Assembly (NCBI RefSeq): GCF_000282135.1
Contig: NZ_AKJW01000016.1
Span: 1 to 64,000 of the forward strand
From: Herbaspirillum sp. CF444
Lineage (GTDB): Bacteria; Pseudomonadota; Gammaproteobacteria; Burkholderiales; Burkholderiaceae_D
Reading direction: 5' to 3'
Length of the DNA stretch: 64,000 nucleotides
The notes under the pieces were generated by a model. It made no database searches. It had not been told where the DNA came from and saw nothing but the letters and a program-made list of their open reading frames with translations. A program made the translations under genes and the position numbers. Positions 9,008-17,270 of this stretch are shown piece by piece (within the stretch, counting starts at the first letter, position 1; every line of letters begins with the position of its first letter).

Positions 9008-10084
9008 ATGTCGTTCCTCAAGTTGGAAAACCTGTCCAAGCGCTACGGCGATTTCACCGCCGTGGAAAACCTCGACCTGACCGTCGAAAAAGGCGAGTTC
9101 GTTTCCTTGCTGGGTCCCTCCGGCTGCGGCAAGACCACCACCTTGCAGATGATCGCCGGTTTCGTCGAAGCCAGCGCCGGACGCATCCTGCTCAACGGTC
9201 GCGACATCACCAACGAGAAGCCCAACCGGCGCGGACTGGGCATCGTGTTCCAGAGCTATGCGCTGTTCCCGCACATGACGGTGGCCGACAACGTCAAGTT
9301 CGGGCTGGAGATGCGCAAGGTCGGCGCGGCGGAAAGCGCCGAACGCGTCAAGCAGGCCCTGGCGCTGGTGCATCTGGATAAATTCGGTCATCGCTATCCG
9401 CGCGAGTTGTCGGGCGGCCAGCGTCAGCGCGTGGCGCTGGCGCGCGCGCTGGTGATCCAGCCGCCGATCCTGCTGCTGGACGAGCCGATGTCCAACCTCG
9501 ACGCCAAGCTGCGCGAAGAAATGCAGATCGAACTGCGTGAAATCCAGCGCAAGGTCGGCACCACCACCATCATGGTCACGCATGACCAATCCGAGGCGCT
9601 GTCCATGAGCGACCGCGTGGTGGTGATGGAAGCCGGCCACGCCGTGCAGATCGGCAAGCCGCTGGAGACCTATGAAAACCCGGTCAACGCCTTCGTCTCG
9701 CAATTCGTCGGCAAGGCCAATCTGCTGCCCGGCACGGTCGAATGGGTCAGGGACGGCGGCGCCGGCGTGCGCGTCGGCAACCATGTGCTGGAAGTGCAAG
9801 GCACGTCCCTCGCGGTCGGCGAGCACACCACGCTGTGCATCCGTCCCGAAAAAATCGAATGCTGTACCGAGGCGGAAGAACAACTGGGCGGTGTCGTCGC
9901 ATCCAGCTTCTTCCTCGGCAATCAATGGCTGTATCGCTTCGAGACCGATTGCGGCGACATCCTGGTGATCCTGAAGAACAACGGCCAGACTTCCTGTCAG
10001 CCGGGCCAGCGCGTGTCGCTGCGCTGGCCGACGTCCGCCATGCGCGCCGTCGGGCCGGAGTCAACGCGGAGCGCTCATGTTTAA
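9008..10084 (+). CDS. ABC transporter ATP-binding protein, PotA-like
   Basis: A 358-residue ATPase with Walker A GPSGCGKTT, signature LSGGQRQRVALARAL, Walker B ILLLDEPMSNLDA and the switch histidine in VTHDQSEAL. A C-terminal TOBE-type domain is the mark of the spermidine/putrescine/iron (PotA/FbpC) branch of importers. ATG 9008 has CGGAGA seven bases upstream. It overlaps the following permease gene by eight bases. With two permeases and the binding protein at 14739 it makes a complete importer. Since it lies inside a pipecolate/lysine degradation cluster, a cyclic or D-amino acid is a likelier cargo than polyamine; this is inference. Confidence 0.92.
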   Translation: MSFLKLENLSKRYGDFTAVENLDLTVEKGEFVSLLGPSGCGKTTTLQMIAGFVEASAGRILLNGRDITNEKPNRRGLGIVFQSYALFPHMTVADNVKFGLEMRKVGAAESAERVKQALALVHLDKFGHRYPRELSGGQRQRVALARALVIQPPILLLDEPMSNLDAKLREEMQIELREIQRKVGTTTIMVTHDQSEALSMSDRVVVMEAGHAVQIGKPLETYENPVNAFVSQFVGKANLLPGTVEWVRDGGAGVRVGNHVLEVQGTSLAVGEHTTLCIRPEKIECCTEAEEQLGGVVASSFFLGNQWLYRFETDCGDILVILKNNGQTSCQPGQRVSLRWPTSAMRAVGPESTRSAHV

Positions 10085-10955
10085 GAGCGCGGTCCCCAAA
10101 CCCAACCGGCCCAAGCGCTCGCTGCCGTATGTACTGACGGCCCCGGCCACGCTGCTGTTCGTCACCATGGTGCTGGTGCCGCTGCTGCTGACCGCCCTGC
10201 TCGCGCTCAACAGCTACGACGACAGCGTCGGCATCAAGTCCACCTACGACCTGCACAATTACCTGGCGATCTTCGGCGACGACTATTACCTGCGCATTTT
10301 CTGGCGCACCTTCTGGATCGCCGGACTGACCACGCTGATCTGCATCGTCGTCGGCGCGCCGGAAGCCTACGTGCTCAGCCGCATGGGCCGCAAATGGCGG
10401 GCCTTCTTCCTGATCGTGATCCTGGCGCCGCTGCTGGTGTCGGTGGTGGTGCGCGCGTTCGGCTGGAGCATGCTGCTCAGCGCCGACGGCCTCATCAACC
10501 ACGCCTTGCAAGCCCTGGGCATGGCGCCGGTGAAGATGCTCTACACCTCCGGCGCCATCGTGGTGGCGCTGGTGCACGTGATGCTGCCGTTCATGGTGAT
10601 CCCGGTCTGGACCGCGCTGCAGCGGCTGGACCCGACCGTGGAACACGCGGCCTTGTCGCTCAATGCCTCGCAGGCCACCGTGCTGCGCCGGATTTTGCTG
10701 CCGCAGGTGGCGCCCGGCGTGCTCTCGGGCAGCCTCATCGTATTCGGCCTGAGCGCCAGCGCCTTCGCGATTCCCGGCCTGCTGGGCGGACGTCGCCTGA
10801 AGATGGTCGCCACCACCGTGTACGACGAATTCCTCGGCTCGCTCAACTGGCCGCTGGGCGCATCGATCGCCATCGTGCTGCTGGTCGCCAATCTGATCAT
10901 CATGATGACTTACAACCGGATCCTGGAACGCCGCTATTCCAAGACCCTGGGCTGA
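10077..10955 (+). CDS. ABC transporter permease, PotB-like
   Basis: A 292-residue membrane protein with about six predicted transmembrane helices. It has the BPD_transp_1 EAA-type cytoplasmic loop (EHAALSLNASQATVLRRILLPQVAPGVLSG), the contact site for the ATPase. It starts within the last codons of the ATPase gene and is followed by the second permease after 15 bases, so the three form one transcription unit. It resembles the PotB/HisM-like first permease of spermidine/putrescine-type importers. Confidence 0.9.
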   Translation: MFKSAVPKPNRPKRSLPYVLTAPATLLFVTMVLVPLLLTALLALNSYDDSVGIKSTYDLHNYLAIFGDDYYLRIFWRTFWIAGLTTLICIVVGAPEAYVLSRMGRKWRAFFLIVILAPLLVSVVVRAFGWSMLLSADGLINHALQALGMAPVKMLYTSGAIVVALVHVMLPFMVIPVWTALQRLDPTVEHAALSLNASQATVLRRILLPQVAPGVLSGSLIVFGLSASAFAIPGLLGGRRLKMVATTVYDEFLGSLNWPLGASIAIVLLVANLIIMMTYNRILERRYSKTLG

Positions 10956-10970
10956 CGGAGACACAAGAAC

Positions 10971-11777
10971 ATGCGACGCAACGGTCCGATTGCCCTCCTC
11001 TTTCACACGCTGGTCGTGATCTTCGTGCTGGCGCCGCTGGTGCTGGTATGCCTGGTCGCCTTCACGGCGCAAGACACGCTGTCCCTGCCCTTCACTGCCG
11101 GATACGGCGCTTCCCTGCGCTGGTTCAAGGCGGTGTTCGACCATCCCGACTTTTTGCAATCCTTCTACAACAGCCTGCAACTGGCGCTGATGTCGGCCAC
11201 GCTGTCGGTGTGCATCGCGCTGCCCGCCGGCCTGGCGCTGGGGCGTTATCGCTTCCCCGGACGCGACGCGCTCAACGGCTTGTTCCTGTCGCCGCTGATC
11301 ATTCCTTCGCTGGTGCTGGGCGTGGCCTTCATGCGCATGTTTTCGGTGATGGGCATCACCGGTTCGTTCTTCTGGCTGGTCGTCGCGCACACCGTGGTCA
11401 TCACGCCTTATGTGCTGCGCATGGTGCTGGCGGCGGTGATGGGCATCGACCGCAGCAGTGAACAAGCGGCGCAGTCGCTGGGCGCGGGACCGTGGACGGT
11501 GTTTCGCCGCATCACGCTGCCGGCGATCCTGCCGGGCCTGAGCGGCGGCTGGATGCTGGCTTTCATCAACAGCTTCGACGAGCTGACGATGTCGATCTTC
11601 GTCACCACGCCGGCCACCGTGACGCTGCCGGTGCGCATGTACATGTACGCGACGGAGTCCATCGATCCGATGATGGCGTCGGTGTCGGCGCTGATGATCC
11701 TGATCACCGGCGGCGCCATGCTGATCCTTGATCGCCTGTACGGCCTCGACAAGATTCTCATCGGAGAACGCGTATGA
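10971..11777 (+). CDS. ABC transporter permease, PotC-like
   Basis: A 268-residue membrane protein with about six helices and the EAA loop EQAAQSLGAGPWTVFRRITLPAILPGLSGG. This is the second permease of the PotABCD-like importer. Its stop codon overlaps the start of the ferredoxin-like subunit gene by four bases (ATGA). Uptake and oxidation functions are therefore translationally linked, strong evidence that the imported compound is the oxidase substrate or its precursor. Confidence 0.9.
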   Translation: MRRNGPIALLFHTLVVIFVLAPLVLVCLVAFTAQDTLSLPFTAGYGASLRWFKAVFDHPDFLQSFYNSLQLALMSATLSVCIALPAGLALGRYRFPGRDALNGLFLSPLIIPSLVLGVAFMRMFSVMGITGSFFWLVVAHTVVITPYVLRMVLAAVMGIDRSSEQAAQSLGAGPWTVFRRITLPAILPGLSGGWMLAFINSFDELTMSIFVTTPATVTLPVRMYMYATESIDPMMASVSALMILITGGAMLILDRLYGLDKILIGERV

Positions 11778-12088
11778 GCCTGCTGAAGCGCGTTGCGGAA
11801 CAGGAGCGCAAAAGCGTTTCGTTCTGGCTCGACGGCAAGGCGCTCAGCGCCCGCGCCGGCGACAGCGTGCTGACGGCGGTGCTGACGCAGGCCGGGCAAT
11901 TGCGCCGCACCGAATTCAGCGGCGCGCCACGCGCCGGCTTTTGCCTGATCGGCTGTTGCCAGGATTGCTGGATGCGTTGCGAAGACGGCCAGGCCGTGCG
12001 CGCCTGCACCACCGAGATTGCGGAAGGCATGCGCTTGCTCAGCGGCGTGGCTCCGATAACAGGAGAAAACGCGGGAGAGGCCAAGTGA
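11774..12088 (+). CDS. (2Fe-2S)-binding subunit of an HcnA/opine-oxidase-like dehydrogenase
   Basis: A 104-residue protein resembling the small subunit of hydrogen cyanide synthase (HcnA), opine oxidases and hydroxyproline dehydrogenases. The plant-ferredoxin-like fold is suggested by a beta-rich start (VSFWLDGKALSARAGDSVLTAVL) and cysteines in CLIGCCQDCWMRC, with a later Cys in VRACTT, as expected for one 2Fe-2S cluster. It starts in an ATGA overlap with the permease gene and ends in a GTGA overlap with the next FAD subunit. It probably passes electrons between the two flavin subunits. Confidence 0.88.
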   Translation: MSLLKRVAEQERKSVSFWLDGKALSARAGDSVLTAVLTQAGQLRRTEFSGAPRAGFCLIGCCQDCWMRCEDGQAVRACTTEIAEGMRLLSGVAPITGENAGEAK

Positions 12089-13494
12089 GCGCGTCCCCGG
12101 CATCCCCGCAAATCGTCATCGTCGGCGCCGGACCAGCCGGCGTACGCGCGGCACAAACGCTGGCGGAAGCCGGCCTGCGCCCGATCGTCATCGACGAAAA
12201 CCGTCGCGCCGGCGGCCAGATCTACCGCCAGCCGCCGCCGGGTTTCGTGCGCTCCAAAAAAGAACTCTACGGTTTCGAAGCCGCCAAGGCCGAAGCGCTG
12301 CACGGCAGCTTCGAGCAATTGCGCGCAAAGATCGACTACCGTCCCGACACGCTGGTGTGGAACTGCACGCCCAGTCAACTCGACCTGTTGCATGCGCAGC
12401 GCCATGCCGAGCAACCGTACACGCACCTGATCCTGTGCACAGGCGCGCTCGACCGCGTCATGCCCTTCCCCGGCTGGACGCTGCCCGGCGTCTACACGCT
12501 GGGCGCGGCCCAGGTCGCGCTCAAGGCGCAGGGCTGCGTACTCGACGGCCGCGTCGTCGTCGCCGGTTCCGGTCCGCTGCTGTATCTGCTGGCCTATCAA
12601 TACGCCAAGGCGGGAGCCGACGTCGTCGCGGTGCTCGACACCGCCCGCTTCGGCGGCAAGCTGCGCGCACTGCCTGCGCTGCTGCGTCAACCGGCGACCT
12701 TCGCCAAAGGCCTGTACTTCATGGGTTGGTTGCGCGCCAGGGGCATTCCGCTGTTCGACGGCGTCGACGACATCGCCGCCGACGGCAAGCAAACCATCCA
12801 AAGCCTGCGCTGGACACGCAAGGGCAAGACCACCGAAATCGCCTGCGATGCGCTCGCAACCGGCTTCGGCCTGCGCTCGGAAACCCAGCTGGCCGAACTG
12901 GCCGGCTGCCGTTTCGTCTTCAACGAACTCAACCAGCAATGGCTGCCGCAGCGCGATGACGTCGGCCGCAGCAGCGTGCCCGGCGTCTATCTGGCCGGCG
13001 ACGGCAGCGGCATCGCCGGCGCCGACGCCGCCGAACTGAGCGGACACGCCGCCGCACTGGCCTTGCTGCAAGACCTCGGACTGCCCGCGAACGCCGCCGC
13101 CAAAGCTGCGGCGGAGCAGGAAAGCCGCCGGCTGGCGCACGCCCTGCGCAGCAACCTGCAATTCCGCCAGGGGCTGGAAACCGCCTTCCCGACCGCCGTG
13201 CACTGGGCGCGCGATTGCGCCGACGATCTGGTGATCTGCCGCTGCGAAGAAATCACCGCCGGACAATTGCGCCGCAGCGTGCAGCAGGAAGGCACCGTTG
13301 AAATCAACCGGCTCAAGGCGTTGACGCGCGTCGGCATGGGTCGCTGCCAGGGTCGCATGTGCGGCGCCGCGGCCGCTGAAATTCTGGCCCACGCGACCGG
13401 CGTCAGCGTCGCCGAAGCAGGCCGCCTGCGCGTGCAGGCCCCTGTCAAGCCGATACCGGTCAGCGTGGCGCTGGCTGCGGAAGAGCAGGCATGA
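12085..13494 (+). CDS. FAD/NAD(P)-binding subunit of an HcnB/opine-oxidase-like dehydrogenase
   Basis: A 469-residue flavoprotein starting at GTG 12085, whose TGA-overlapping start fixes the reading frame. Residues 5-35 give the dinucleotide motif VIVGAGPAGVRAAQ, and a second nucleotide-binding motif appears as VVVAGSGPLLYLLA. The C-terminal part carries a BFD-like 2Fe-2S site, with Cys pairs in VICRCEEI and GRCQGRMCG. This layout matches the alpha/large subunit of HcnABC, OoxAB and LhpABE-type enzymes, in which it receives electrons from the amine-oxidising subunit. It overlaps the next gene by four bases. Confidence 0.9.
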   Translation: MSASPASPQIVIVGAGPAGVRAAQTLAEAGLRPIVIDENRRAGGQIYRQPPPGFVRSKKELYGFEAAKAEALHGSFEQLRAKIDYRPDTLVWNCTPSQLDLLHAQRHAEQPYTHLILCTGALDRVMPFPGWTLPGVYTLGAAQVALKAQGCVLDGRVVVAGSGPLLYLLAYQYAKAGADVVAVLDTARFGGKLRALPALLRQPATFAKGLYFMGWLRARGIPLFDGVDDIAADGKQTIQSLRWTRKGKTTEIACDALATGFGLRSETQLAELAGCRFVFNELNQQWLPQRDDVGRSSVPGVYLAGDGSGIAGADAAELSGHAAALALLQDLGLPANAAAKAAAEQESRRLAHALRSNLQFRQGLETAFPTAVHWARDCADDLVICRCEEITAGQLRRSVQQEGTVEINRLKALTRVGMGRCQGRMCGAAAAEILAHATGVSVAEAGRLRVQAPVKPIPVSVALAAEEQA

Positions 13495-14657
13495 GCAAGC
13501 TGACTGACAACGTCATCGACACCGACGTCGCCATCATCGGCGGCGGCCTCATGGGCACGTCGGCGGCGCTGGAACTGCGTCGCCAGCAACGCTCGGTGGT
13601 GGTGCTCGAACAAGGCTGGTGCGGCGCGCAGGCCAGCGGCGTGAACTACGGCGGAGTGCGCCGCCAGGGCCGCGCCGCCTGCCAGTTGCCGCTGTCCCAA
13701 CGCGCGCACGCGATCTGGCGGCGGCTCGGACAAACCATCGGCAGCGACGGCGAATACATCGCCTCCGGTCATCTGAAACTGGCGCGCAGCGACGCCGACA
13801 TGCAAGAGCTGATCGCCTATCGCGACATGGCGGCCGCCTACGGACTGGAACTCGAACTGCTCGAACCCGACGCCCTGCGCCGCCGCTATCCCTGGATCGG
13901 CGACAAGGCCCATGGCGCATCATTGTGCGCCGAAGACGGCCACGCCAATCCGCGCCTGATCGCCGCTGCCTTTGCACGTGCCGCCGAACAGGCCGGCGCG
14001 CGGCTGCTGCAACAGAGCGCGGTCGAAGACTTTCGCTTCGACGGCAATTATTTCCTGCTGCAAAACAGCCGCGGCGTGCGCGTGCGCAGCCGTTTCCTGC
14101 TCAATTGCAGCGGCGCCTGGGGCAAGGAAATCGCACAACGTTTCGGCGACACCGTTTCCGAGCAGGCGATCTATCCCAACATGTGCGTCACCGAGCCGCT
14201 GCCGCCCTTGATGAGCCTGAGCCTGGGAGTAGTCGGCGGTGCGTTTTATGCGCGCCAGGTCGAACGCGGCAACGTCGTGCTCGGCGGCGGTCGCGGCGAC
14301 GGCAACCTGGCGCTCGACGCCACGCGGCCGCGCACCAGTTCAAGCTTCAAGGCCCTGGCCGCGCTGACCGAGATGGTGCCGGCGCTGCGCAACGCACTGG
14401 TGATCCGCACCTGGAGCGGCGTCGAAGGCGAAACACCCGATCACCAGCCGGTCATCGGCCCGAGCGCCACCACGCCCGGCCTGTTGCATGCATTCGGTTT
14501 TTCGGGCGCGGGATTTCAGCTTGCGCCGGCCGTCGGCGAGGTGCTCGCCGAACTGGTCACCAAAGGAGAAAGCAGCACCCCGATTGAGGCGTTTTCAATC
14601 AGGCGCTTTGCCGCCTCGCAAGAGCAGGCATCGAAACAAGAAGAGTCAAAGGTTTAA
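13491..14657 (+). CDS. FAD-dependent amine-oxidising subunit (HcnC / D-amino-acid dehydrogenase-like)
   Basis: A 388-residue protein of the DAO (glycine oxidase/sarcosine oxidase beta/HcnC) family. It has the N-terminal FAD motif VAIIGGGLMGTSAALELRRQ, the GVNYGGVRRQGR segment and a C-terminal DHQPVIGPS...GFSGAGFQLAPAVGE FAD-contact region. It is the catalytic partner of the two preceding subunits. Within this cluster it would supply the missing oxidation of pipecolate to piperideine-6-carboxylate, done by the unrelated-in-architecture single-chain AmaA in Pseudomonas. An alternative is an opine or N-alkyl amino acid substrate that releases lysine or a similar amino acid. Confidence 0.88.
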   Translation: MSKLTDNVIDTDVAIIGGGLMGTSAALELRRQQRSVVVLEQGWCGAQASGVNYGGVRRQGRAACQLPLSQRAHAIWRRLGQTIGSDGEYIASGHLKLARSDADMQELIAYRDMAAAYGLELELLEPDALRRRYPWIGDKAHGASLCAEDGHANPRLIAAAFARAAEQAGARLLQQSAVEDFRFDGNYFLLQNSRGVRVRSRFLLNCSGAWGKEIAQRFGDTVSEQAIYPNMCVTEPLPPLMSLSLGVVGGAFYARQVERGNVVLGGGRGDGNLALDATRPRTSSSFKALAALTEMVPALRNALVIRTWSGVEGETPDHQPVIGPSATTPGLLHAFGFSGAGFQLAPAVGEVLAELVTKGESSTPIEAFSIRRFAASQEQASKQEESKV

Positions 14658-14686
14658 CCATCCGTTCAAGTTGAAAAGTTTGAATT

Positions 14687-14717
14687 CCCCGGCGCCTAAG
14701 GTTCCGGGGGTCGTTTT
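14687..14717 (+). terminator. Hairpin with T-run between oxidase subunit and binding-protein genes
   Basis: CCCCGG (14687-14692) pairs with CCGGGG (14704-14709), followed by TTTTT at 14713-14717. It resembles a weak factor-independent terminator or an mRNA end-protecting element. The downstream gene is on the same strand 29 bases later. Confidence 0.5.
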
Positions 14718-14738
14718 TACCGCCAAGGAGATCCAAAA

Positions 14739-15788
14739 ATGAACATGAAATATCTGACGCTGACCTGTATGCTGACCTCCGTCCTCGGCGTGTGGTCGCC
14801 TGCCCAGGCCCAGACCAAAACCCTGTACGTCGGCATGAACGGCGGCACCATGGAAAAGAATTACACCACCGGCATCTTCCCCGATTTCGAGAAGGCCAAT
14901 AACGTCAAGGTCGTGGTCGTGCCCGGCACCTCGTCGGACATCATCGCCAAGATGCAGGCGCAGAAAGACAAGCCGCAAATGCACGTGGTCTTCCTCGACG
15001 ACGGCGTGATGTACCGCGCGGTCAACATGAACCTGTGCGAAAAGGTCAGGGACACCCCGGTGCTCAAGGACCTCTACCCGTTCGCGCGCCTGGCCAACGA
15101 CCAGGCCGTGGCGGTCGACATGGGCGTGGTCGGCATCGGCTACAACAAGAAGATGTTCACGGAAAAGAACTGGCCTGCACCGACTTCGTGGCTGGATTTC
15201 GCCGATCCGAAGTACAAGCAGAAGGTGGTGTTCCAGTCCATCTCCAGCAGCACCTTCGGCCTGTACGGCTTCATGATGTACAACCGCCTGGTCGGCGGCA
15301 CCGACAAGAACGTCGAGCCGGGCTTCAAGAAGTGGCCTACTACGGTCGGTCCCAACGTGCTCGAATACCTGTCGAGCTCGGCCAAGATTTCGGAAATGAT
15401 CCAAACCAATGAGGCCGCGATCTTCCCGCTGACGGTGACCGCCATCGCCAACCTCAAGGCCAAGGGCATCCCGGCGGAATTCGTCACGCCGAAAGAAGGC
15501 GGCGTATTGCTGATGGTCGGCGCCTGTGCGCTCAAGAACAACAGCGAACCCGACCTGTCGCAAAAGCTGATCGAGTATCTGCTGAGCGTGCCGGCGCAAA
15601 CCAAGGGCATGGAAATGGCCGCTTCGATCCCGGTCAATCGCAACGTCAAGCTGAGCGACGCTGCACAGGCCAAACTCGGCGGCAAGACCGAAGTGCTGAC
15701 CAAGGGTCTCAACACCATCGACTGGGATGTCGTCAACGAAAAGCGCACCGAGTGGAACAACCGCTGGAACCGCATGGTCGAGCAGTAA
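14739..15788 (+). CDS. Periplasmic substrate-binding protein, PotD/family 1-like
   Basis: A 349-residue protein with a Sec signal peptide (MNMKYLTLTCMLTSVLGVWS, cleavage expected near AQA-QT at residues 23-25). The mature part fits family-1 extracellular solute-binding proteins of spermidine/putrescine-type importers, with NGGTMEKNY near the start and GVVGIGYNKKMF in the middle. AAGGAG stands eight bases before ATG 14739. It is the missing binding component for the ATPase and permeases at 9008-11777, displaced behind the oxidase genes. Hairpins on both sides (14687, 15811) may raise its own mRNA level, as is common for binding proteins. Confidence 0.9.
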   Translation: MNMKYLTLTCMLTSVLGVWSPAQAQTKTLYVGMNGGTMEKNYTTGIFPDFEKANNVKVVVVPGTSSDIIAKMQAQKDKPQMHVVFLDDGVMYRAVNMNLCEKVRDTPVLKDLYPFARLANDQAVAVDMGVVGIGYNKKMFTEKNWPAPTSWLDFADPKYKQKVVFQSISSSTFGLYGFMMYNRLVGGTDKNVEPGFKKWPTTVGPNVLEYLSSSAKISEMIQTNEAAIFPLTVTAIANLKAKGIPAEFVTPKEGGVLLMVGACALKNNSEPDLSQKLIEYLLSVPAQTKGMEMAASIPVNRNVKLSDAAQAKLGGKTEVLTKGLNTIDWDVVNEKRTEWNNRWNRMVEQ

Positions 15789-15810
15789 TCACGCTTAGTC
15801 ACTATGCTGG

Positions 15811-15834
15811 CGTCGGGCCTCTGCAGGTCCGACG
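15811..15834 (+). other. Strong hairpin after the binding-protein gene
   Basis: A ten-base-pair stem (15811-15820 with 15825-15834, one G-U pair) closes a four-base loop. No T-run follows. Likely an mRNA 3'-end stabiliser or processing point between the binding protein and the aminotransferase. Confidence 0.45.
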
Positions 15835-15936
15835 CGCGCCTTTGATGTCCTCGTTCCATCAGGATTTATCAGGAACCGACGGCGCGCCCGCCGGCCTGTT
15901 TCTGTTTTCCTCCCCTCCCGAATTCCGCACACGCCG

Positions 15937-17157
15937 ATGAAACCAGCCTATCGTTTTAACCCCGCGTTTCAGACGCCGCAGGGTTCTCCTATCCGCGAGC
16001 TGTTCAAGTACACCCAGCAGCCGGGCATGATCTCGTTTGCCGGCGGCTATCCCTCGCCGGCGCTGTTCGACGCCGATGCACTGGCGCACAGCGGCGCGGC
16101 CGTGCTGCGCGAATCGCCGACCGCGTGCCTGCAATACGGCGCGACCGAAGGCGTGCCGGCGCTGACCGAAGCACTGCGCGCGCTCACGCAGCAACGCACC
16201 GGCGGCAAGGCGGCGGCGGAAAACCTGCTGGTCACGACCGGCTCGCAACAAGCTTTCGAGCTATTGCTACGCGTGCTGGTCGGCCCCGGCGATTGCGTGG
16301 CGATAGAACGACCGGCCTACCCGGCGGCGATCCAGGCGCTGCGGCTGGCCAACGCCGAGATGCTGGAAATTCCCAGCGACGGCGACGGCATGGATACGCA
16401 GGCGCTGGAACAATTGCTGCTCGCCGGCGCACGGCCCAAGCTGTTGTATGTCGTGCCGACCTTCGCCAATCCGACCGGGGCGACCCTGCCATCGGTGCGC
16501 CGCCGCCATCTGCTGGAGCTGGCGGTGCGCTACCGGATGCTGGTGATTGAAGACGATCCTTACGGCGAACTGCGCTTTGCCGGCGCACCGCAGCCCTTGC
16601 TGCTGGAAGTCGCCGACGACGTGCCGGGCGGCGCCGACTGGCTGGTGTATCTGTCGAGCCTGTCGAAGATAGTCGCGCCCGGTTTGCGCATCGGCTGGAT
16701 GTGCGGCCCCGCCGAAATCCTGCGGCGCGCCGTCATCGCCAAGCAGACCGGCGACCTGTGCACGGCGCCGTGGATGCAACTTGCCGCGGCGCGCTATCTG
16801 CGCGACGGCTGCCTCGCGCGGCATCTGCCGACGATCATTGCGACGTACAAGGACCGTTGCGAAACCATGCTGGCATCGCTGCGGGAATGTTTTGGCGAGA
16901 GTCTGGAAGTGACCGTGCCGCAAGGCGGCATGTTCATCTGGGCGCGCTGGCGCGACGGCACCGAAGCGACCACGCTATTGCAACAGGCAGTGATCGAAAA
17001 CGTGATGTATGTGCCGGGCGGCGCCTTCTACGCCAGTGCGGCCGATCCGGCGCGATTGCGCCTGTCGTTCGCCACGGCCTCGCCGGAAGAGATCAGAACC
17101 GGGATGACGCGACTGCGGACGGCGCATGGGAAATTGCGGGACAAGTTACAAGATTGA
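15937..17157 (+). CDS. PLP-dependent aminotransferase, LysN-like (probable 2-aminoadipate transaminase)
   Basis: A 406-residue class I/II aminotransferase of the LysN/MocR-catalytic-like group. The start FNPAFQTPQGSPIRELFKYT and ISFAGGYPSPALF are typical of 2-aminoadipate and aromatic aminotransferases of this branch. PLP contacts are Asn178 in FANPTG, Asp206/Asp207-Pro-Tyr209 and the Schiff-base Lys244 in SSLSKIVAPGLRIGW. It is the last gene of the cluster, on the same strand. It would convert 2-aminoadipate (product of the aldehyde dehydrogenase) to 2-oxoadipate (substrate of HglS). Kynurenine or aromatic aminotransferase activity is possible for the family, but the neighbours favour aminoadipate. 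Confidence 0.86.
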   Translation: MKPAYRFNPAFQTPQGSPIRELFKYTQQPGMISFAGGYPSPALFDADALAHSGAAVLRESPTACLQYGATEGVPALTEALRALTQQRTGGKAAAENLLVTTGSQQAFELLLRVLVGPGDCVAIERPAYPAAIQALRLANAEMLEIPSDGDGMDTQALEQLLLAGARPKLLYVVPTFANPTGATLPSVRRRHLLELAVRYRMLVIEDDPYGELRFAGAPQPLLLEVADDVPGGADWLVYLSSLSKIVAPGLRIGWMCGPAEILRRAVIAKQTGDLCTAPWMQLAAARYLRDGCLARHLPTIIATYKDRCETMLASLRECFGESLEVTVPQGGMFIWARWRDGTEATTLLQQAVIENVMYVPGGAFYASAADPARLRLSFATASPEEIRTGMTRLRTAHGKLRDKLQD

Positions 17158-17166
17158 AAAGCACTT

Positions 17167-17247
17167 GTCGTCCTGACGAACGTCAGGACCCAGCGTCGTA
17201 TCGACCGTCATGACGCCACTGGGTCCCAGCGTTCGCTGGGACGACGG
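17167..17247. repeat. REP-like double hairpin
   Basis: Two perfect hairpins, GTCCTGACG/CGTCAGGAC (17170-17189) and GTCCCAGCG/CGCTGGGAC (17223-17242), are separated by about 33 bases. The same modules recur at 22044, 33755, 39210 and 39610. It lies between the convergent aminotransferase and gshA genes, the usual place for REP/BIME elements. Confidence 0.8.
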
Positions 17248-17270
17248 CAACAAGACAGTAGGTATGCGGC

